Notes: a model not told the origin generated them from the sequence alone. A DNA stretch of 64,000 nucleotides from Aeromicrobium stalagmiti (GCF_013283745.1 NZ_JABSTZ010000002.1:248001-312000); one strand, 5' to 3'; shown: positions 35,109 through 44,069, counted from the stretch's first letter. Numbers and translations are program-made.

Positions 35109-35771
35109 GTGAGTGACAAGAAGCGGCAGCTCCCCGTGTGGCAGGAGTCGATCCTTCTCGTCGCCACGGCCATGGTCATGGCAGTCGTCGTCAAGACGTT
35201 CTTCCTGCAGGCGTTCTACATCCCGTCGGAGTCGATGGAGCCGACGATGCTCGTCGACGACAAGATCCTCGTCCAGAAGGTCTCCTACTGGGGCGGAGGC
35301 GACATCAAGCGGGGCGACATCGTGGTGTTCGACGATCCCGGGGGCTGGCTCGGTCCGGAGGACTCGCGCCGGGCGAGCAACGTCGTCCAGGGCACGCTGG
35401 AGAAGGTCGGCCTGTTCCCGACCGGCGGGCACCTGATCAAGCGGGTCATCGGCGTCGGCGGTGACACCGTCGCCTGCTGCAGCGACGGCAAGCTCACGGT
35501 CAACGGCACCAAGCTCGACGAGCCCTACGTCCTCGACGAGACCGCGACCAAGGACCAGACGTTCGAGGTCAAGGTCCGCAAGGGCTACCTGTGGGTCATG
35601 GGCGACAACCGCGGCAACTCCTCGGACTCGCGGGCCCACCAGGGCGATCCGGGCGGCGGGCAGGTCTCGGAGAAGGCGGTCGTCGGCAAGGCGTGGTTCC
35701 GCGTCTGGCCGTTCGGACGCGCCGGCTTCATCCACAAGCCCGACACCTTCGAAGCCGTCAACGGCAAGTGA
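35109..35771 (+). CDS. lepB: Signal peptidase I, second copy
   Basis: This 220-residue paralogue of the preceding gene has catalytic Ser42 (IPSESMEPTM), Lys111 (LIKRVIGVGGD) and the GDNRGNSSDSR box, the last closer to the family consensus than the first copy (GNSLASP). Both retain all catalytic residues, so both should be active. The two differ mainly in the loop after DDPGGWLG (about 75-95) and the C-terminal third, which could shift substrate preference. rnhB follows 7 bp later. Confidence 0.94.
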   Translation: MSDKKRQLPVWQESILLVATAMVMAVVVKTFFLQAFYIPSESMEPTMLVDDKILVQKVSYWGGGDIKRGDIVVFDDPGGWLGPEDSRRASNVVQGTLEKVGLFPTGGHLIKRVIGVGGDTVACCSDGKLTVNGTKLDEPYVLDETATKDQTFEVKVRKGYLWVMGDNRGNSSDSRAHQGDPGGGQVSEKAVVGKAWFRVWPFGRAGFIHKPDTFEAVNGK

Positions 35772-35778
35772 CCCGCCG

Positions 35779-36429
35779 ATGACCCGGCTGGCCAAGGGGT
35801 CGACGATCCGGCGCGACGCGGGTCTCTACGGCTACGAGCGCGCTCTGGCGCGCCAGGGCCTGCACCCGGTCGCGGGCGTCGACGAGGCCGGACGTGGAGC
35901 GTGCGCCGGGCCGCTGGTCGCGGCCGCCGTCGTCCTCGACGGCAAGATCCCCGGCCTCGCCGACTCCAAGCTGCTCACCCAGAAGCGTCGCGAGGCCTGC
36001 TTCGACCTGATCATGCAACGCGCGGCCGACGTCGCGGTCGTCATCGTGCCGGCCGCGGAGTGCGACCGCATGGGCCTGCAGCACGCCAACATAGCGGCGC
36101 TGCGCCGCGCGCTCTGGAAGCTCGAGGTCCGACCCGGCTACGTGCTCACCGACGGCTTCCCGGTCGACGGTCTCGGCGTGCCGGGCCTCGCCGTCTGGAA
36201 GGGTGACCGGGTCGCGGCGTCGATCGCGGCGGCGTCGGTCGTCGCGAAGGTGACACGCGATCGCCTCATGGTGCACCTGCACGAGGACTTTCCGGCATAC
36301 GATTTCGCCACGCACAAGGGCTACAGCACCGCGGTCCACCAGGCCGCCCTGCGCGAGCACGGTCCGTGCGACGAGCACCGCAAGACGTACGTCAACGTCA
36401 AAGCAGCCATGGAAGGGCACCCAGCATGA
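35779..36429 (+). CDS. rnhB: Ribonuclease HII
   Basis: This 216-residue RNase HII removes ribonucleotides from DNA and RNA-DNA hybrids. The N-terminal catalytic region GVDEAGRGACAGPLVAAAV supplies the Asp-Glu pair; SKLLTQKRRE and the later KVTRDRLM and HKGYST segments complete the family pattern. The ATG at 35779 gives a normal length; the longer open frame upstream only overlaps lepB. Its stop overlaps the next gene (ATGA). Confidence 0.95.
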   Translation: MTRLAKGSTIRRDAGLYGYERALARQGLHPVAGVDEAGRGACAGPLVAAAVVLDGKIPGLADSKLLTQKRREACFDLIMQRAADVAVVIVPAAECDRMGLQHANIAALRRALWKLEVRPGYVLTDGFPVDGLGVPGLAVWKGDRVAASIAAASVVAKVTRDRLMVHLHEDFPAYDFATHKGYSTAVHQAALREHGPCDEHRKTYVNVKAAMEGHPA

Positions 36430-36737
36430 GCTCAGAGGACCTCGAGCGGTACGAGTCCGAGATGGAGCTGGCGCTCTACCGCGAGTACCGCGACGTCGTC
36501 ACGATCTTCAAGTACGTCGTCGAGACCGATCGCCGCTTCTACCTGTGCAACGCGGTCGACGTGAAGGTGCGCTCCGAGACGGGCGACGCCTACTTCGAGG
36601 TCTCGATGAACGATGCTTGGGTCTGGGACATCTACCGGCCGGCGCGGTTCGCCAAGAACGTCAAGGTCCTGACCTTCAAGGACGTCAACGTCGAGGAGCT
36701 GCAGGACTCCGACTTCAAGCTCCCCGGCGGCCAGTAG
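36426..36737 (+). CDS. DUF2469 protein (conserved actinobacterial)
   Basis: This 103-residue acidic protein of the DUF2469 family (start SSEDLERYESEMELALYREY, then VVETDRRFYLCNAVDV) is found next to rnhB and yraN in most actinobacteria. It lacks a signal peptide or membrane segment. Its function is unknown. Translation is coupled to rnhB by a 4-bp overlap. Confidence 0.93.
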   Translation: MSSEDLERYESEMELALYREYRDVVTIFKYVVETDRRFYLCNAVDVKVRSETGDAYFEVSMNDAWVWDIYRPARFAKNVKVLTFKDVNVEELQDSDFKLPGGQ

Positions 36738-36824
36738 TCCACAGGCGGCACCGGCGCCGGGCGTCGTCCACAGGCGCCGTCTCGACCCTGGTGGTGCGCC
36801 GCGGCGCCGACGAGGCTCGACGGC

Positions 36825-37187
36825 ATGACCTATGAGCGCAACAAGGGCGTCGGCGACTACGGCGAGCGGGTGGCGGCCGACCACCTGAGATCGATCGGCA
36901 TGGTGGTGCTGGCCACCCAGTGGACCTGCAAGTTCGGCGAGATCGACATCGTCGCCAGGGACGGGTCGACCCTCGTGATCTGCGAGGTCAAGACCCGCAC
37001 GTCCAACGGCCACGGCGGCCCGTTCGAGGCGATCACCGGGCAGAAGGCGACGCGGCTGCGCCGCCTCGCGATGCACTGGCTCGAGGTGCACGACATCTCG
37101 CCGCCCAGCATCCGCATCGACGTGATCTCGGTCGTCGTGCCACCCAAGGGCGGTCCGGTCGTCGAGCGCATCACCGGGGTCGCATGA
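36825..37187 (+). CDS. YraN-family endonuclease-like protein (UPF0102)
   Basis: This 120-residue protein has the restriction-endonuclease-like core: GEIDIVARDG, then CEVKTRTSNGHGGPFEAI, giving the D-(E/Q)xK metal site. It accompanies comM and dprA in most bacteria. A role in DNA uptake or repair is suspected, not proven. There is no clear Shine-Dalgarno sequence; a GAGGCT -10-like hexamer ends 7 nt before the ATG. comM overlaps its stop. Confidence 0.9.
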   Translation: MTYERNKGVGDYGERVAADHLRSIGMVVLATQWTCKFGEIDIVARDGSTLVICEVKTRTSNGHGGPFEAITGQKATRLRRLAMHWLEVHDISPPSIRIDVISVVVPPKGGPVVERITGVA

Positions 37188-38767
37188 TGGCGGCCGCGAC
37201 GCACTCGGTCACGCTCGACGGTCTGTCGGGCCGCGCGATCGAGGTCGAGGTCGACATCGGGGGCGGCCTGCCGACGACAGTGCTGGTCGGGCTCGCCGAC
37301 ACCATGGTCAACGAGGCGCGTGACCGGTGCCGGTCGGCGGTGTCCAACTCCGGCACCACCTGGCCCGACCAGCGGGTCACGATCAACCTCGCGCCGTCCA
37401 CGCTGCCGAAGTCGGGCTCGCACTACGACCTCGCGATCGCGATGGGGGTGTTCGCGGCGAAGTCCCTCGTCCCGGCCGAGCGTCTCGCGGGCACGGTGTT
37501 CCTGGGCGAGCTGGCCCTCGACGGCCGGCTCCGGGCGATCCGGGGCGTCCTGCCGGCGACCCTCGCTGCCGCAGAGGCGGGCTTCGAGCGGGTCTTCGTG
37601 CCGGAGGTCAACGTGCCGGAGGCCGAGCTCGTCCGGGGCATCGGCGTCGTGGGGGTGCGCTCGCTGCGGCAGACCGTCGCGCTGCTCACGGGGCAGGAGG
37701 AGCCGGTCGACCTGCCGGTGCCGCCCCTCGACGACACCCCGTCGATCTCGTGGACGTCGGCCGACCGGCTGGCGCACCTCGACCTCGCCGACATCGCCGG
37801 CCAGGACGACTCCCGCATGGCGCTGCTGGTCGCGGCCGCCGGCGGGCACCACCTGCTGATGACCGGGCCGCCCGGCATCGGCAAGACGATGCTGGCGCAA
37901 CGCCTGCCGGGGCTGCTGCCCGACCTCACGCACGAGCAGTCGCTGGCCGTCAGCGCGGTCCACTCCGTGGCGGGGGTGCTGCCGAGCGACCAGCCCCTGT
38001 TGATCCGCCCGCCGTTCCTCGACCCGCACCACACCGCGAGCGCGGTGTCGATCGTCGGCGGCGGCAGCAAGGTGATCCGGCCCGGTGCGTTGAGCCTGGC
38101 GCACCACGGCGTGCTGTTCCTCGACGAGGCTCCGGAGTTCGCCTCCAACGTCCTCGAGGCGCTGCGTCAGCCGCTCGAGAGCGGCCACGTCGTCGTGTCA
38201 CGCGCGGCGATGACCGCGGCCTACCCGGCCCGGTTCCAGCTCGTGCTGGCCGCCAACCCCTGCCCGTGCGGCCTGAGCTCTGCGGTCTCCGACCAGTGTC
38301 GGTGCACGCCCCTCATGCGGCGTCGCTATGCCGATCGGCTCTCGGGGCCGATCCGCGACCGCATCGACATCCACCGGTCGCTGTCGTCGCTGTCCCGGCC
38401 CGAGCTCGTCTCGGCGATGACAGGGGCGCGGTCGTCCGGCGACCTCGCTGGCGTCGTCGTCGAGGCCCGCGAGCGCCAGGAGCGGCGGCTGCGCGGCACG
38501 CCGTGGCGGCTCAACAGCGAGGTGCCCGGCGTCGAGCTGCGCAAGCACTGGCCGGTCAGCGACCAGGGCCGTGTGCTGGTCGATCAGCAGCTGCGCACCA
38601 ACAAGCTCAACGCGCGCTCGGCCGATCGCATCCTCCGGCTGGCGTGGAGCGTCGCCGACCTCAACGGCCACGACCTGCCTGACGGCGACGACGTCGACGC
38701 GGCGCTGTCGCTACGACGCGGCACGGCGCTGGGCGGCTCGCTGCGTGACCTGGTGCAGGCGTCGTGA
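37184..38767 (+). CDS. comM: ComM/YifB-family Mg-chelatase-like ATPase
   Basis: This 527-residue protein has an N-terminal Lon-protease-like fold (ATHSVTLDGLSGRAIEVEV), a central AAA+ domain with Walker A GPPGIGKT and sensor-like LFLDEAPEF, and a C-terminal helical part (LRLAWSVADLNG). ComM is a hexameric helicase that aids branch migration during integration of transforming DNA. Two adjacent ATGs open the gene and overlap the yraN stop. The following dprA overlaps its stop (GTGA). The late competence proteins are present, but uptake genes are not in the window. Confidence 0.93.
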   Translation: MMAAATHSVTLDGLSGRAIEVEVDIGGGLPTTVLVGLADTMVNEARDRCRSAVSNSGTTWPDQRVTINLAPSTLPKSGSHYDLAIAMGVFAAKSLVPAERLAGTVFLGELALDGRLRAIRGVLPATLAAAEAGFERVFVPEVNVPEAELVRGIGVVGVRSLRQTVALLTGQEEPVDLPVPPLDDTPSISWTSADRLAHLDLADIAGQDDSRMALLVAAAGGHHLLMTGPPGIGKTMLAQRLPGLLPDLTHEQSLAVSAVHSVAGVLPSDQPLLIRPPFLDPHHTASAVSIVGGGSKVIRPGALSLAHHGVLFLDEAPEFASNVLEALRQPLESGHVVVSRAAMTAAYPARFQLVLAANPCPCGLSSAVSDQCRCTPLMRRRYADRLSGPIRDRIDIHRSLSSLSRPELVSAMTGARSSGDLAGVVVEARERQERRLRGTPWRLNSEVPGVELRKHWPVSDQGRVLVDQQLRTNKLNARSADRILRLAWSVADLNGHDLPDGDDVDAALSLRRGTALGGSLRDLVQAS

Positions 38768-39909
38768 GCGCGAAGCAGCAGATCGCGCGACTCGCCTTGA
38801 GCCTGGTCGTCGAGCCCGGTGACGCGCGACTGCGCGACCTGCTCGCCGTTCACCCGCCCGAGCGCGTGCTGCTGGCCGTGCGGGGCGGCACCCACCTGCC
38901 GGGCCACCGCATCCCTGAGGTCTGGACGGAGCGGGCGAGCGACCTCGACGGCCGCGTCGAGCGCGCTCGCTCGCGTGCTGACGCGGCCGGGCTGCGGTGG
39001 GTCTGCCCGGGTGACCGTGACTGGCCGAGCGCGCTCGGAGACCTCGACCACGTGGTGCCGCTGCACGGAACGGCCGGCGCGCCGCTCGGCCTCTGGGTGC
39101 GGGGCGCCGCCAACCTCGCCGCGCTCTGCGCCAAGGGCGTCGCGCTCGTGGGCGCCCGGGACTGCACCACCTACGGCGCCGAGGTCGCCTCCGACCTCGG
39201 GGCAGACCTCACCGACGCCGGGTGGACCGTGGTCAGCGGCGCCGCCTACGGCATCGACGGCTGCGCCCACCGGGGAGCGCTGGCGATGGGCGGCGCGACT
39301 GTCGCCGTGCTGGCCTGTGGCGCCGACCTCGACTATCCGCGCTCGCACGCCTCGCTGCTCGCCCGCATCGCCGACGACGGTCTCGTCGTGAGCGAGCAGG
39401 CGCCGGGCGAGTCGCCCCTCAAGGGACGCTTCCTCTCGCGCAACCGGATCATCGCTGCCCTCAGCCGCGGCACGATCGTGGTCGAAGCGGCCGTGCGCAG
39501 CGGCTCGCTCAACACGCTCAACTGGGCCGACCAGCTGGGGCGCACCACGATGGGGCTGCCCGGTCCGGTGACGTCCAAGTCGTCCGGGGGAGTGCACCTG
39601 GCGGTGCGTGAGGGCAAGGCGGTGCTGGTGACCGACGCGCGCGACGTGGTCGAGGAGCTCGGCGGGCTGGGGGCCGAGCACGAGCAGCTCGAGATCCCGG
39701 CGACCGAGTTCGACCGGATGTCGCCGGTGATGCAGGCGACGCTCGACGGGCTCGACTGGCGTCAGCAGCGCACGCCGATCGAGATCGCCGCTGCGGTGCG
39801 GCTCAGCGCTCGTGAGGTGCGCGCGGCGCTCGGAGATCTCGAGCGGCGAGGGCTGGTCTCGAGGACCGACGGCGGGTGGGTGCTGGTCCGGCGCGCCGAC
39901 ACCGGCTGA
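38764..39909 (+). CDS. dprA: DNA-processing protein DprA
   Basis: This 381-residue DprA/Smf has a Rossmann-like core with GARDCTTYG, SGAAYGIDGCAHRGAL and the conserved SEQAPGESPLKGRFLSRNRI, and a C-terminal winged-helix-like domain (about 325-378). DprA loads RecA on incoming single-stranded DNA. The GTG start overlaps comM. The neighbourhood (yraN-comM-dprA-xerC) is the usual actinobacterial one. Confidence 0.94.
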   Translation: MSAKQQIARLALSLVVEPGDARLRDLLAVHPPERVLLAVRGGTHLPGHRIPEVWTERASDLDGRVERARSRADAAGLRWVCPGDRDWPSALGDLDHVVPLHGTAGAPLGLWVRGAANLAALCAKGVALVGARDCTTYGAEVASDLGADLTDAGWTVVSGAAYGIDGCAHRGALAMGGATVAVLACGADLDYPRSHASLLARIADDGLVVSEQAPGESPLKGRFLSRNRIIAALSRGTIVVEAAVRSGSLNTLNWADQLGRTTMGLPGPVTSKSSGGVHLAVREGKAVLVTDARDVVEELGGLGAEHEQLEIPATEFDRMSPVMQATLDGLDWRQQRTPIEIAAAVRLSAREVRAALGDLERRGLVSRTDGGWVLVRRADTG

Positions 39910-39936
39910 CGGACGCCGCGCTGGACACTGGTGCTG

Positions 39937-40872
39937 ATGACGACCGAGACCCCTGACGAGCTGACCGAGCCCTGGTCGGCCGTCCTGGCTGCGTACGAGC
40001 AGCACCTGCAGGCCGAGCGGGACCTCTCGGCCCACTCGGTGCGCGCCTACCTGACCGACCTGCAGAGCCTGGCCTCGCACGCGGCTCGCCTCGGGGTCGA
40101 CGACCCGGCCGACCTGACGATCCGGTCGCTCCGCAGCTGGCTGGCCCACCTGCAGACGATGGGCAAGGCCCGCACCACCCTGGCCCGGCGCTCGACGTCC
40201 GCGCGGGTCTTCACCACGTGGCTGGTGCGCACGGGACGGGCCGATGCTGATGCGGGCGCCCTGCTGGTCAACCCGAAGTCGCACCGCGAGCTGCCGGCCG
40301 CGCTCAGCGAGACCGAGGTGCGCTCGCTCCTCGACATCACGGCCGAGTCGCTCGTCGACGACGGGGCGAGGGGCCTGCGTGACCTCGCGATCCTCGAGCT
40401 GCTCTACGCCACCGGCATCCGGGTGGGTGAGCTGGTGGGCCTCGACGTCGACGACCTCGACCGCTCCCGCCGCGTCGTCCGCGTGCTCGGCAAGGGACGC
40501 AAGGAGCGCTCGGTGCCCTACGGCCTGCCGGCGTCCGACGCGGTCGAGCTGTGGCTCGAGCGTGGCCGGCCCGAGCTGGTGACCGACTCGAGCGGGGCCG
40601 CGATCTTCCTCGGCGCCCGTGGTGGCCGGATCGACCAGCGCGCCGTCCGGCGCATCGTGCACGAGCGCCTCGCGGCGGTCGACGGCGCGCCTGACCTCGG
40701 ACCCCACGGGCTGCGGCACACGGCGGCGACCCACCTGCTCGAGGGCGGCGCCGATCTGCGTAGCGTCCAGGAGATCCTCGGCCACGCCTCGCTGGGCACG
40801 ACCCAGATCTACACGCACGTCAGCAACGAGCGCCTCCGCAGCGCGTTCAAGCTCGCTCACCCGCGGGCCTAG
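39937..40872 (+). CDS. xerC: Tyrosine recombinase XerC
   Basis: This 311-residue site-specific recombinase has an N-terminal SAM-like core-binding domain (about 10-110) and a catalytic domain with Arg in TGIRVGEL, Lys in GKGRKER, HGLRHTAATH, the LGHAS histidine and nucleophile Tyr in TQIYTHV. It resolves chromosome dimers at dif with XerD. ATG 39937 is preferred: a GACACT hexamer ends 7 nt upstream, whereas GTG 39931 has no support. The position after dprA suits the chromosomal xerC rather than a phage integrase. Its stop overlaps the stop of the convergent hydrolase by 2 bp. Confidence 0.92.
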   Translation: MTTETPDELTEPWSAVLAAYEQHLQAERDLSAHSVRAYLTDLQSLASHAARLGVDDPADLTIRSLRSWLAHLQTMGKARTTLARRSTSARVFTTWLVRTGRADADAGALLVNPKSHRELPAALSETEVRSLLDITAESLVDDGARGLRDLAILELLYATGIRVGELVGLDVDDLDRSRRVVRVLGKGRKERSVPYGLPASDAVELWLERGRPELVTDSSGAAIFLGARGGRIDQRAVRRIVHERLAAVDGAPDLGPHGLRHTAATHLLEGGADLRSVQEILGHASLGTTQIYTHVSNERLRSAFKLAHPRA

Positions 40873-41681
40873 CGCCGGTCGCGCGAGTCCTGCTCGTCGA
40901 GCCAGCCGGCGAGCAGCGCGACGAAGTCCGCGGGGCGCTCCATCGACGGCAGGTGCGCGACGTCCGACCACTCGGCGAGGCGTGCGTGGGCGACGCTTCG
41001 GGCGACCTGACGGGCGGTGGCGCGGAGTGCGTCGAGGTCCAGGGCGCCCGACAGGACGAGCATCGGGGCCACCACCTGATCGAGTCGGTCGACCGTGGCG
41101 AGGTCGACCTCCGCCTCGGCCACGTCGTCCCACGTCGCCGTGATCTCAAAGGCACGGCGCTGCATCCGGCCGACGAGCTCACGCACGTCGGGGGAGACCG
41201 CGGTGTCGTGGCGACGGGGTCCGTCGACCCATGCGGCGAGGTTGGCCTCCACAGCCCGGTCGAGGTCGTCGGTCGCCAGTGCCTCACCCTCGGCTGCGAA
41301 GAAGGCCTGAAGGTCGGGAGTGGCCTCGGCGATGAGTGACCCGCCGGGAGCGCTCAGCAGCAGCGACTCGACCAGACCCGGATCGCTCAGCGCCAGCTCG
41401 ACGGCGATCCCGGCCCCGTACGACGCCCCGACGACGTGGCACCGAGGCACGTCGAGGGACGCCAGCAGCCGGCGCAGGTCGCCGACGTGGTCGAGCACCG
41501 ATGGACGGCTGGTGGACTCGCCGAAGCCGCGCAGGTCGACCCGCAGGGCGTCGCGGGACGACGTCAGACCCGCCCAGATCGGTTCCCACATCCGGCGGTC
41601 GCCCACGCCGGCGTGGATTAGGAGGACGGGGGTCGAGCCCCGCGGTCCCGAGCGGTCGTGGGCGATGATGGGCAGTGCCAT
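40869..41681 (-). CDS. Alpha/beta hydrolase
   Basis: This 270-residue alpha/beta hydrolase has an oxyanion region LLIHAGVGDRRMW, the nucleophile elbow VVGASYGAG with the catalytic serine, a late Asp near APMLVLSGALDLDAL and a C-terminal His near WSDVAHLPSMERP. The substrate is unknown; the fold suits esters or lactones. The start at 41681 leaves out an extra 11 residues possible from 41714, and the choice is uncertain. It lies convergent to xerC and just downstream of the M23 gene on the same strand. Confidence 0.82.
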   Translation of the reverse strand: MALPIIAHDRSGPRGSTPVLLIHAGVGDRRMWEPIWAGLTSSRDALRVDLRGFGESTSRPSVLDHVGDLRRLLASLDVPRCHVVGASYGAGIAVELALSDPGLVESLLLSAPGGSLIAEATPDLQAFFAAEGEALATDDLDRAVEANLAAWVDGPRRHDTAVSPDVRELVGRMQRRAFEITATWDDVAEAEVDLATVDRLDQVVAPMLVLSGALDLDALRATARQVARSVAHARLAEWSDVAHLPSMERPADFVALLAGWLDEQDSRDRR

Positions 41682-41717
41682 GAGACCGACGATCGCACAG
41701 ATGGCCGTCCGCATCGG

Positions 41718-42602
41718 TCACAGCGAGTCCTGCGGGTTCACGGGCCTGCCGTCCTTCAGCACCATGAAGTGCAGGTGGCACCCGGTCGACAACCCGGTCG
41801 AGCCCACGAGGCCGACGACGTCTCCGGCCTCGACCCGTTCGCCCACGGAGACGGACTGGCTCGAGAGGTGGTTGTAGGTCGTCTCGAGGCCGGGGGAGTG
41901 ACGCACGGTGACCCGCCGGCCGTACGCCCCCGCGTGCCCGCTCGTGGTCACCGTGCCGGCAGCGGCCGCGTGCACGGGCGTGCCGCAGGGGACACCGAAG
42001 TCGGTGCCGTCGTGCAGCTTGCGGACCCCGGTGACCGGATGCACCCGCATGCCGAAGGGGGACGTGACCGGGCCACCCACGGGTCGGCGAAGGTCGCCAC
42101 CGACTCCGGCCGGAGGCGAGGGTGGAGGACCGTCGGGGCTGATGAGTCGGAACCGCCCGCCGCCGAGCAGGTCGAGCGGGTCGAGGTAGTCGCGTCCGAC
42201 GCGTCGGCCCAGGTGCAGGCAGGCGCCCACGCAGTGGCTGTGCGTGCCGAGCAGGGTACCGATGACGTCGCGGGCCTCCACGGCGTCGCCCACCTCGACC
42301 AGGGCCCGCACGGGTTGGTAGGTCGAGCGCTCCACGCCGTGGTCGATCGAGATCACCGGCACTCCGCCGACCTCGCCGACGAACGCGACTCGGCCGGCGG
42401 CGACGGCGCGCACCGGCGTGCCGACGGACGCCGCGATGTCGACCCCACGATGTCCGGCGCCGTAGGCGTCGGCCGGTGGATCGAATCGTCGGCCGACGGA
42501 CGGGTCGTCCAGCGGCCACGACCAGGCGTCGGGAGACCCGGCGGACGCCGCGGACGGAAGCAGCGCGATGACGATCAGGAGGGTGACGAGGCGACGGGTC
42601 AT
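41718..42602 (-). CDS. Secreted protein with two M23 (LytM) domains, the first degenerate
   Basis: This 294-residue protein has a signal peptide (residues 1-21, cleavage near ASA) and two tandem M23 peptidase domains. The C-terminal domain (about 175-290) has all the LytM residues: His197, Asp201, His245, His276 and His278. The N-terminal one (about 27-145) keeps the zinc-type ligands His51, Asp55 and His130 but has Pro97 where the domain-2 His245 lies and Cys128 in place of the first His of HxH, so it is probably inactive. An M23 gene beside rpsB is normal in actinobacteria, but the single-domain form is the usual one I recall. A role in peptidoglycan cleavage is expected. Confidence 0.87.
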   Translation of the reverse strand: MTRRLVTLLIVIALLPSAASAGSPDAWSWPLDDPSVGRRFDPPADAYGAGHRGVDIAASVGTPVRAVAAGRVAFVGEVGGVPVISIDHGVERSTYQPVRALVEVGDAVEARDVIGTLLGTHSHCVGACLHLGRRVGRDYLDPLDLLGGGRFRLISPDGPPPSPPAGVGGDLRRPVGGPVTSPFGMRVHPVTGVRKLHDGTDFGVPCGTPVHAAAAGTVTTSGHAGAYGRRVTVRHSPGLETTYNHLSSQSVSVGERVEAGDVVGLVGSTGLSTGCHLHFMVLKDGRPVNPQDSL

Positions 42603-42712
42603 GCTGCCAGCCAAGGCGTCCGGATCAGCCCGCGCACCCCTGTGCGGCCGGGCTGGGGACGACGGGGCGACGGCCGCGTCCTGTGGATTTCGTGACGGGG
42701 GGTCGTGTGCCC

Positions 42713-42718
42713 TAGACT
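42713..42718 (+). promoter_or_regulatory. rpsB: -10 hexamer TAGACT of the rpsB operon
   Basis: TAGACT lies about 200 nt before the rpsB ATG, with the expected transcript start at about 42725. That start falls directly at the hairpin described in the next entry. Confidence 0.5.
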
Positions 42719-42911
42719 GGGCGCATCACTTCTTCGGAAGTGAAATTCGCGCGCCTGTCTCCGTGTGATGCGAGAGCGGAATACGGATGCGGTCCTGGTC
42801 TCCTGTGGTGTTCACCCGGGAGTGGGTCGCACGCGGCAGGCGCCAGGTCACCGTCAACCGGCGGTGAGTCAACCAGGAATCGGCACACGTGTGCCACAAG
42901 GAGATACGACC
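42719..42911 (+). promoter_or_regulatory. rpsB: Structured 5' leader of rpsB
   Basis: The 309-bp gap 42603-42911 holds the rpsB promoter and a leader of about 187 nt, and no gene. The leader begins with a perfect 7-bp stem and UUCG tetraloop (TCACTTC-TTCG-GAAGTGA, 42726-42743). It contains CACCG/CGGTG arms near 42849-42867 and ends in a perfect 14-bp palindrome GGCACACGTGTGCC (42882-42895). The palindrome lies 2-3 nt before the AAGGAG ribosome-binding site, so its folding could influence translation. Autocontrol by S2 is known in E. coli; here it is inference. Confidence 0.55.
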
Positions 42912-44069
42912 ATGGCCGTCGTCACCATGCGCCAGCTGCTCGAGAGCGGCGTTCACTTCGGGCACCAGACCCGTCGTTGGAACCCCAAGATGAAGCGTTT
43001 CATCTTCACCGAGCGCAACGGCATCTACATCATCGACCTCCAGCAGTCGCTGGCCTACATCGACGCCGGCTACGAGTTCGTCAAGAACACCGTCGCCCGT
43101 GGCGGCACGATCCTGTTCGTCGGCACCAAGCGCCAGGCGCAGGAGCCGATCGAGGAGCAGGCCAAGCGCGTCGGCATGCCCTACGTCAACCAGCGCTGGC
43201 TCGGCGGCATGCTCACCAACTTCCAGACGATGCACCAGCGCCTTCAGCGCATGAAGGAGCTCGAGGAGATCGACTTCGACGACGTCGCGGGATCCAACCG
43301 CACGAAGAAGGAGCTCCTCGGCATGAGCCGCGAGTACGCGAAGCTCTCGCGCACCCTCGGCGGCATCCGCGACATGGGCCGCACGCCGTCCGCCGTGTGG
43401 ATCGTCGACACGAAGAAGGAGCACCTCGCGGTCGACGAGGCCAAGAAGCTGAACATCCCGATCATCGCGATCCTCGACACCAACTGCGACCCCGACGACG
43501 TCGACTTCCCGATCCCGGGCAACGACGACGCGATCCGCTCGGTCGGCCTGCTCACGCGGGTCATCGCCGACGCCGTCGCCGAGGGCCTCATCGCTCGCGG
43601 TGGCGCCAAGACCGGTGACGAGCAGCCCGGCGCCGAGCTCGGTGCCGAGGAGCCCCTGGCCGACTGGGAGCGCGAGCTGCTGGAGAAGAAGGACGCCGAC
43701 GCCGCTGCTGAGAAGGCCGCCGAGGCTCCCGCCGCTGACGCTGCCCCGGCCGCCGACGAGGCTGCCGCTCCGGCCGCCGTGGTCGACGCTCCCGCCGCCG
43801 ACGAGGCTGCCGCTCCGGCCGCCGAGGCCAAGGAGCCCGCCGTCAAGGCTCCTGCCGACGCGACCGCCGCCGCTCCGTTCGGTGCAGGCTCCAAGGCCCC
43901 GCTCAAGAGCGGCAACGCTCCCAAGGGCTTCGCCGTCAAGGGCAACGCCGACTCCGGTCTCTACCACCTCGAGGGCGGCCAGTGGTACGACGCGACCGTC
44001 GCCGAGGTCTGGTTCGACACCGCCGAGTCGGCCGAGGCTGCGGGCTTCAAGCTCGCCGGCTCCAAGTAA
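42912..44069 (+). CDS. rpsB: 30S ribosomal protein S2 with C-terminal 'sunset'-type domain
   Basis: Residues 1 to about 235 are canonical S2 ([58 protein letters not shown]). An Ala/Pro/Glu-rich linker (about 240-330) then leads to a compact C-terminal module at 336-385. That module has [10 protein letters not shown], an aromatic GGQWYD, and [15 protein letters not shown], resembling the small 'sunset' domain described in mycobacterial ArfC. At 385 residues the protein is well above the E. coli length of 241. AAGGAG precedes the ATG. S2 itself anchors S1-side features of the 30S subunit; the extra domain's role is unknown. Confidence 0.96.
   Translation: MAVVTMRQLLESGVHFGHQTRRWNPKMKRFIFTERNGIYIIDLQQSLAYIDAGYEFVKNTVARGGTILFVGTKRQAQEPIEEQAKRVGMPYVNQRWLGGMLTNFQTMHQRLQRMKELEEIDFDDVAGSNRTKKELLGMSREYAKLSRTLGGIRDMGRTPSAVWIVDTKKEHLAVDEAKKLNIPIIAILDTNCDPDDVDFPIPGNDDAIRSVGLLTRVIADAVAEGLIARGGAKTGDEQPGAELGAEEPLADWERELLEKKDADAAAEKAAEAPAADAAPAADEAAAPAAVVDAPAADEAAAPAAEAKEPAVKAPADATAAAPFGAGSKAPLKSGNAPKGFAVKGNADSGLYHLEGGQWYDATVAEVWFDTAESAEAAGFKLAGSK

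Noticed and set aside
39937..40872. Phage or mobile-element integrase
   Set aside because: The recombinase has the XerC size and domain order and sits in the conserved dprA-xerC position, with no tRNA, attachment site or phage genes nearby.
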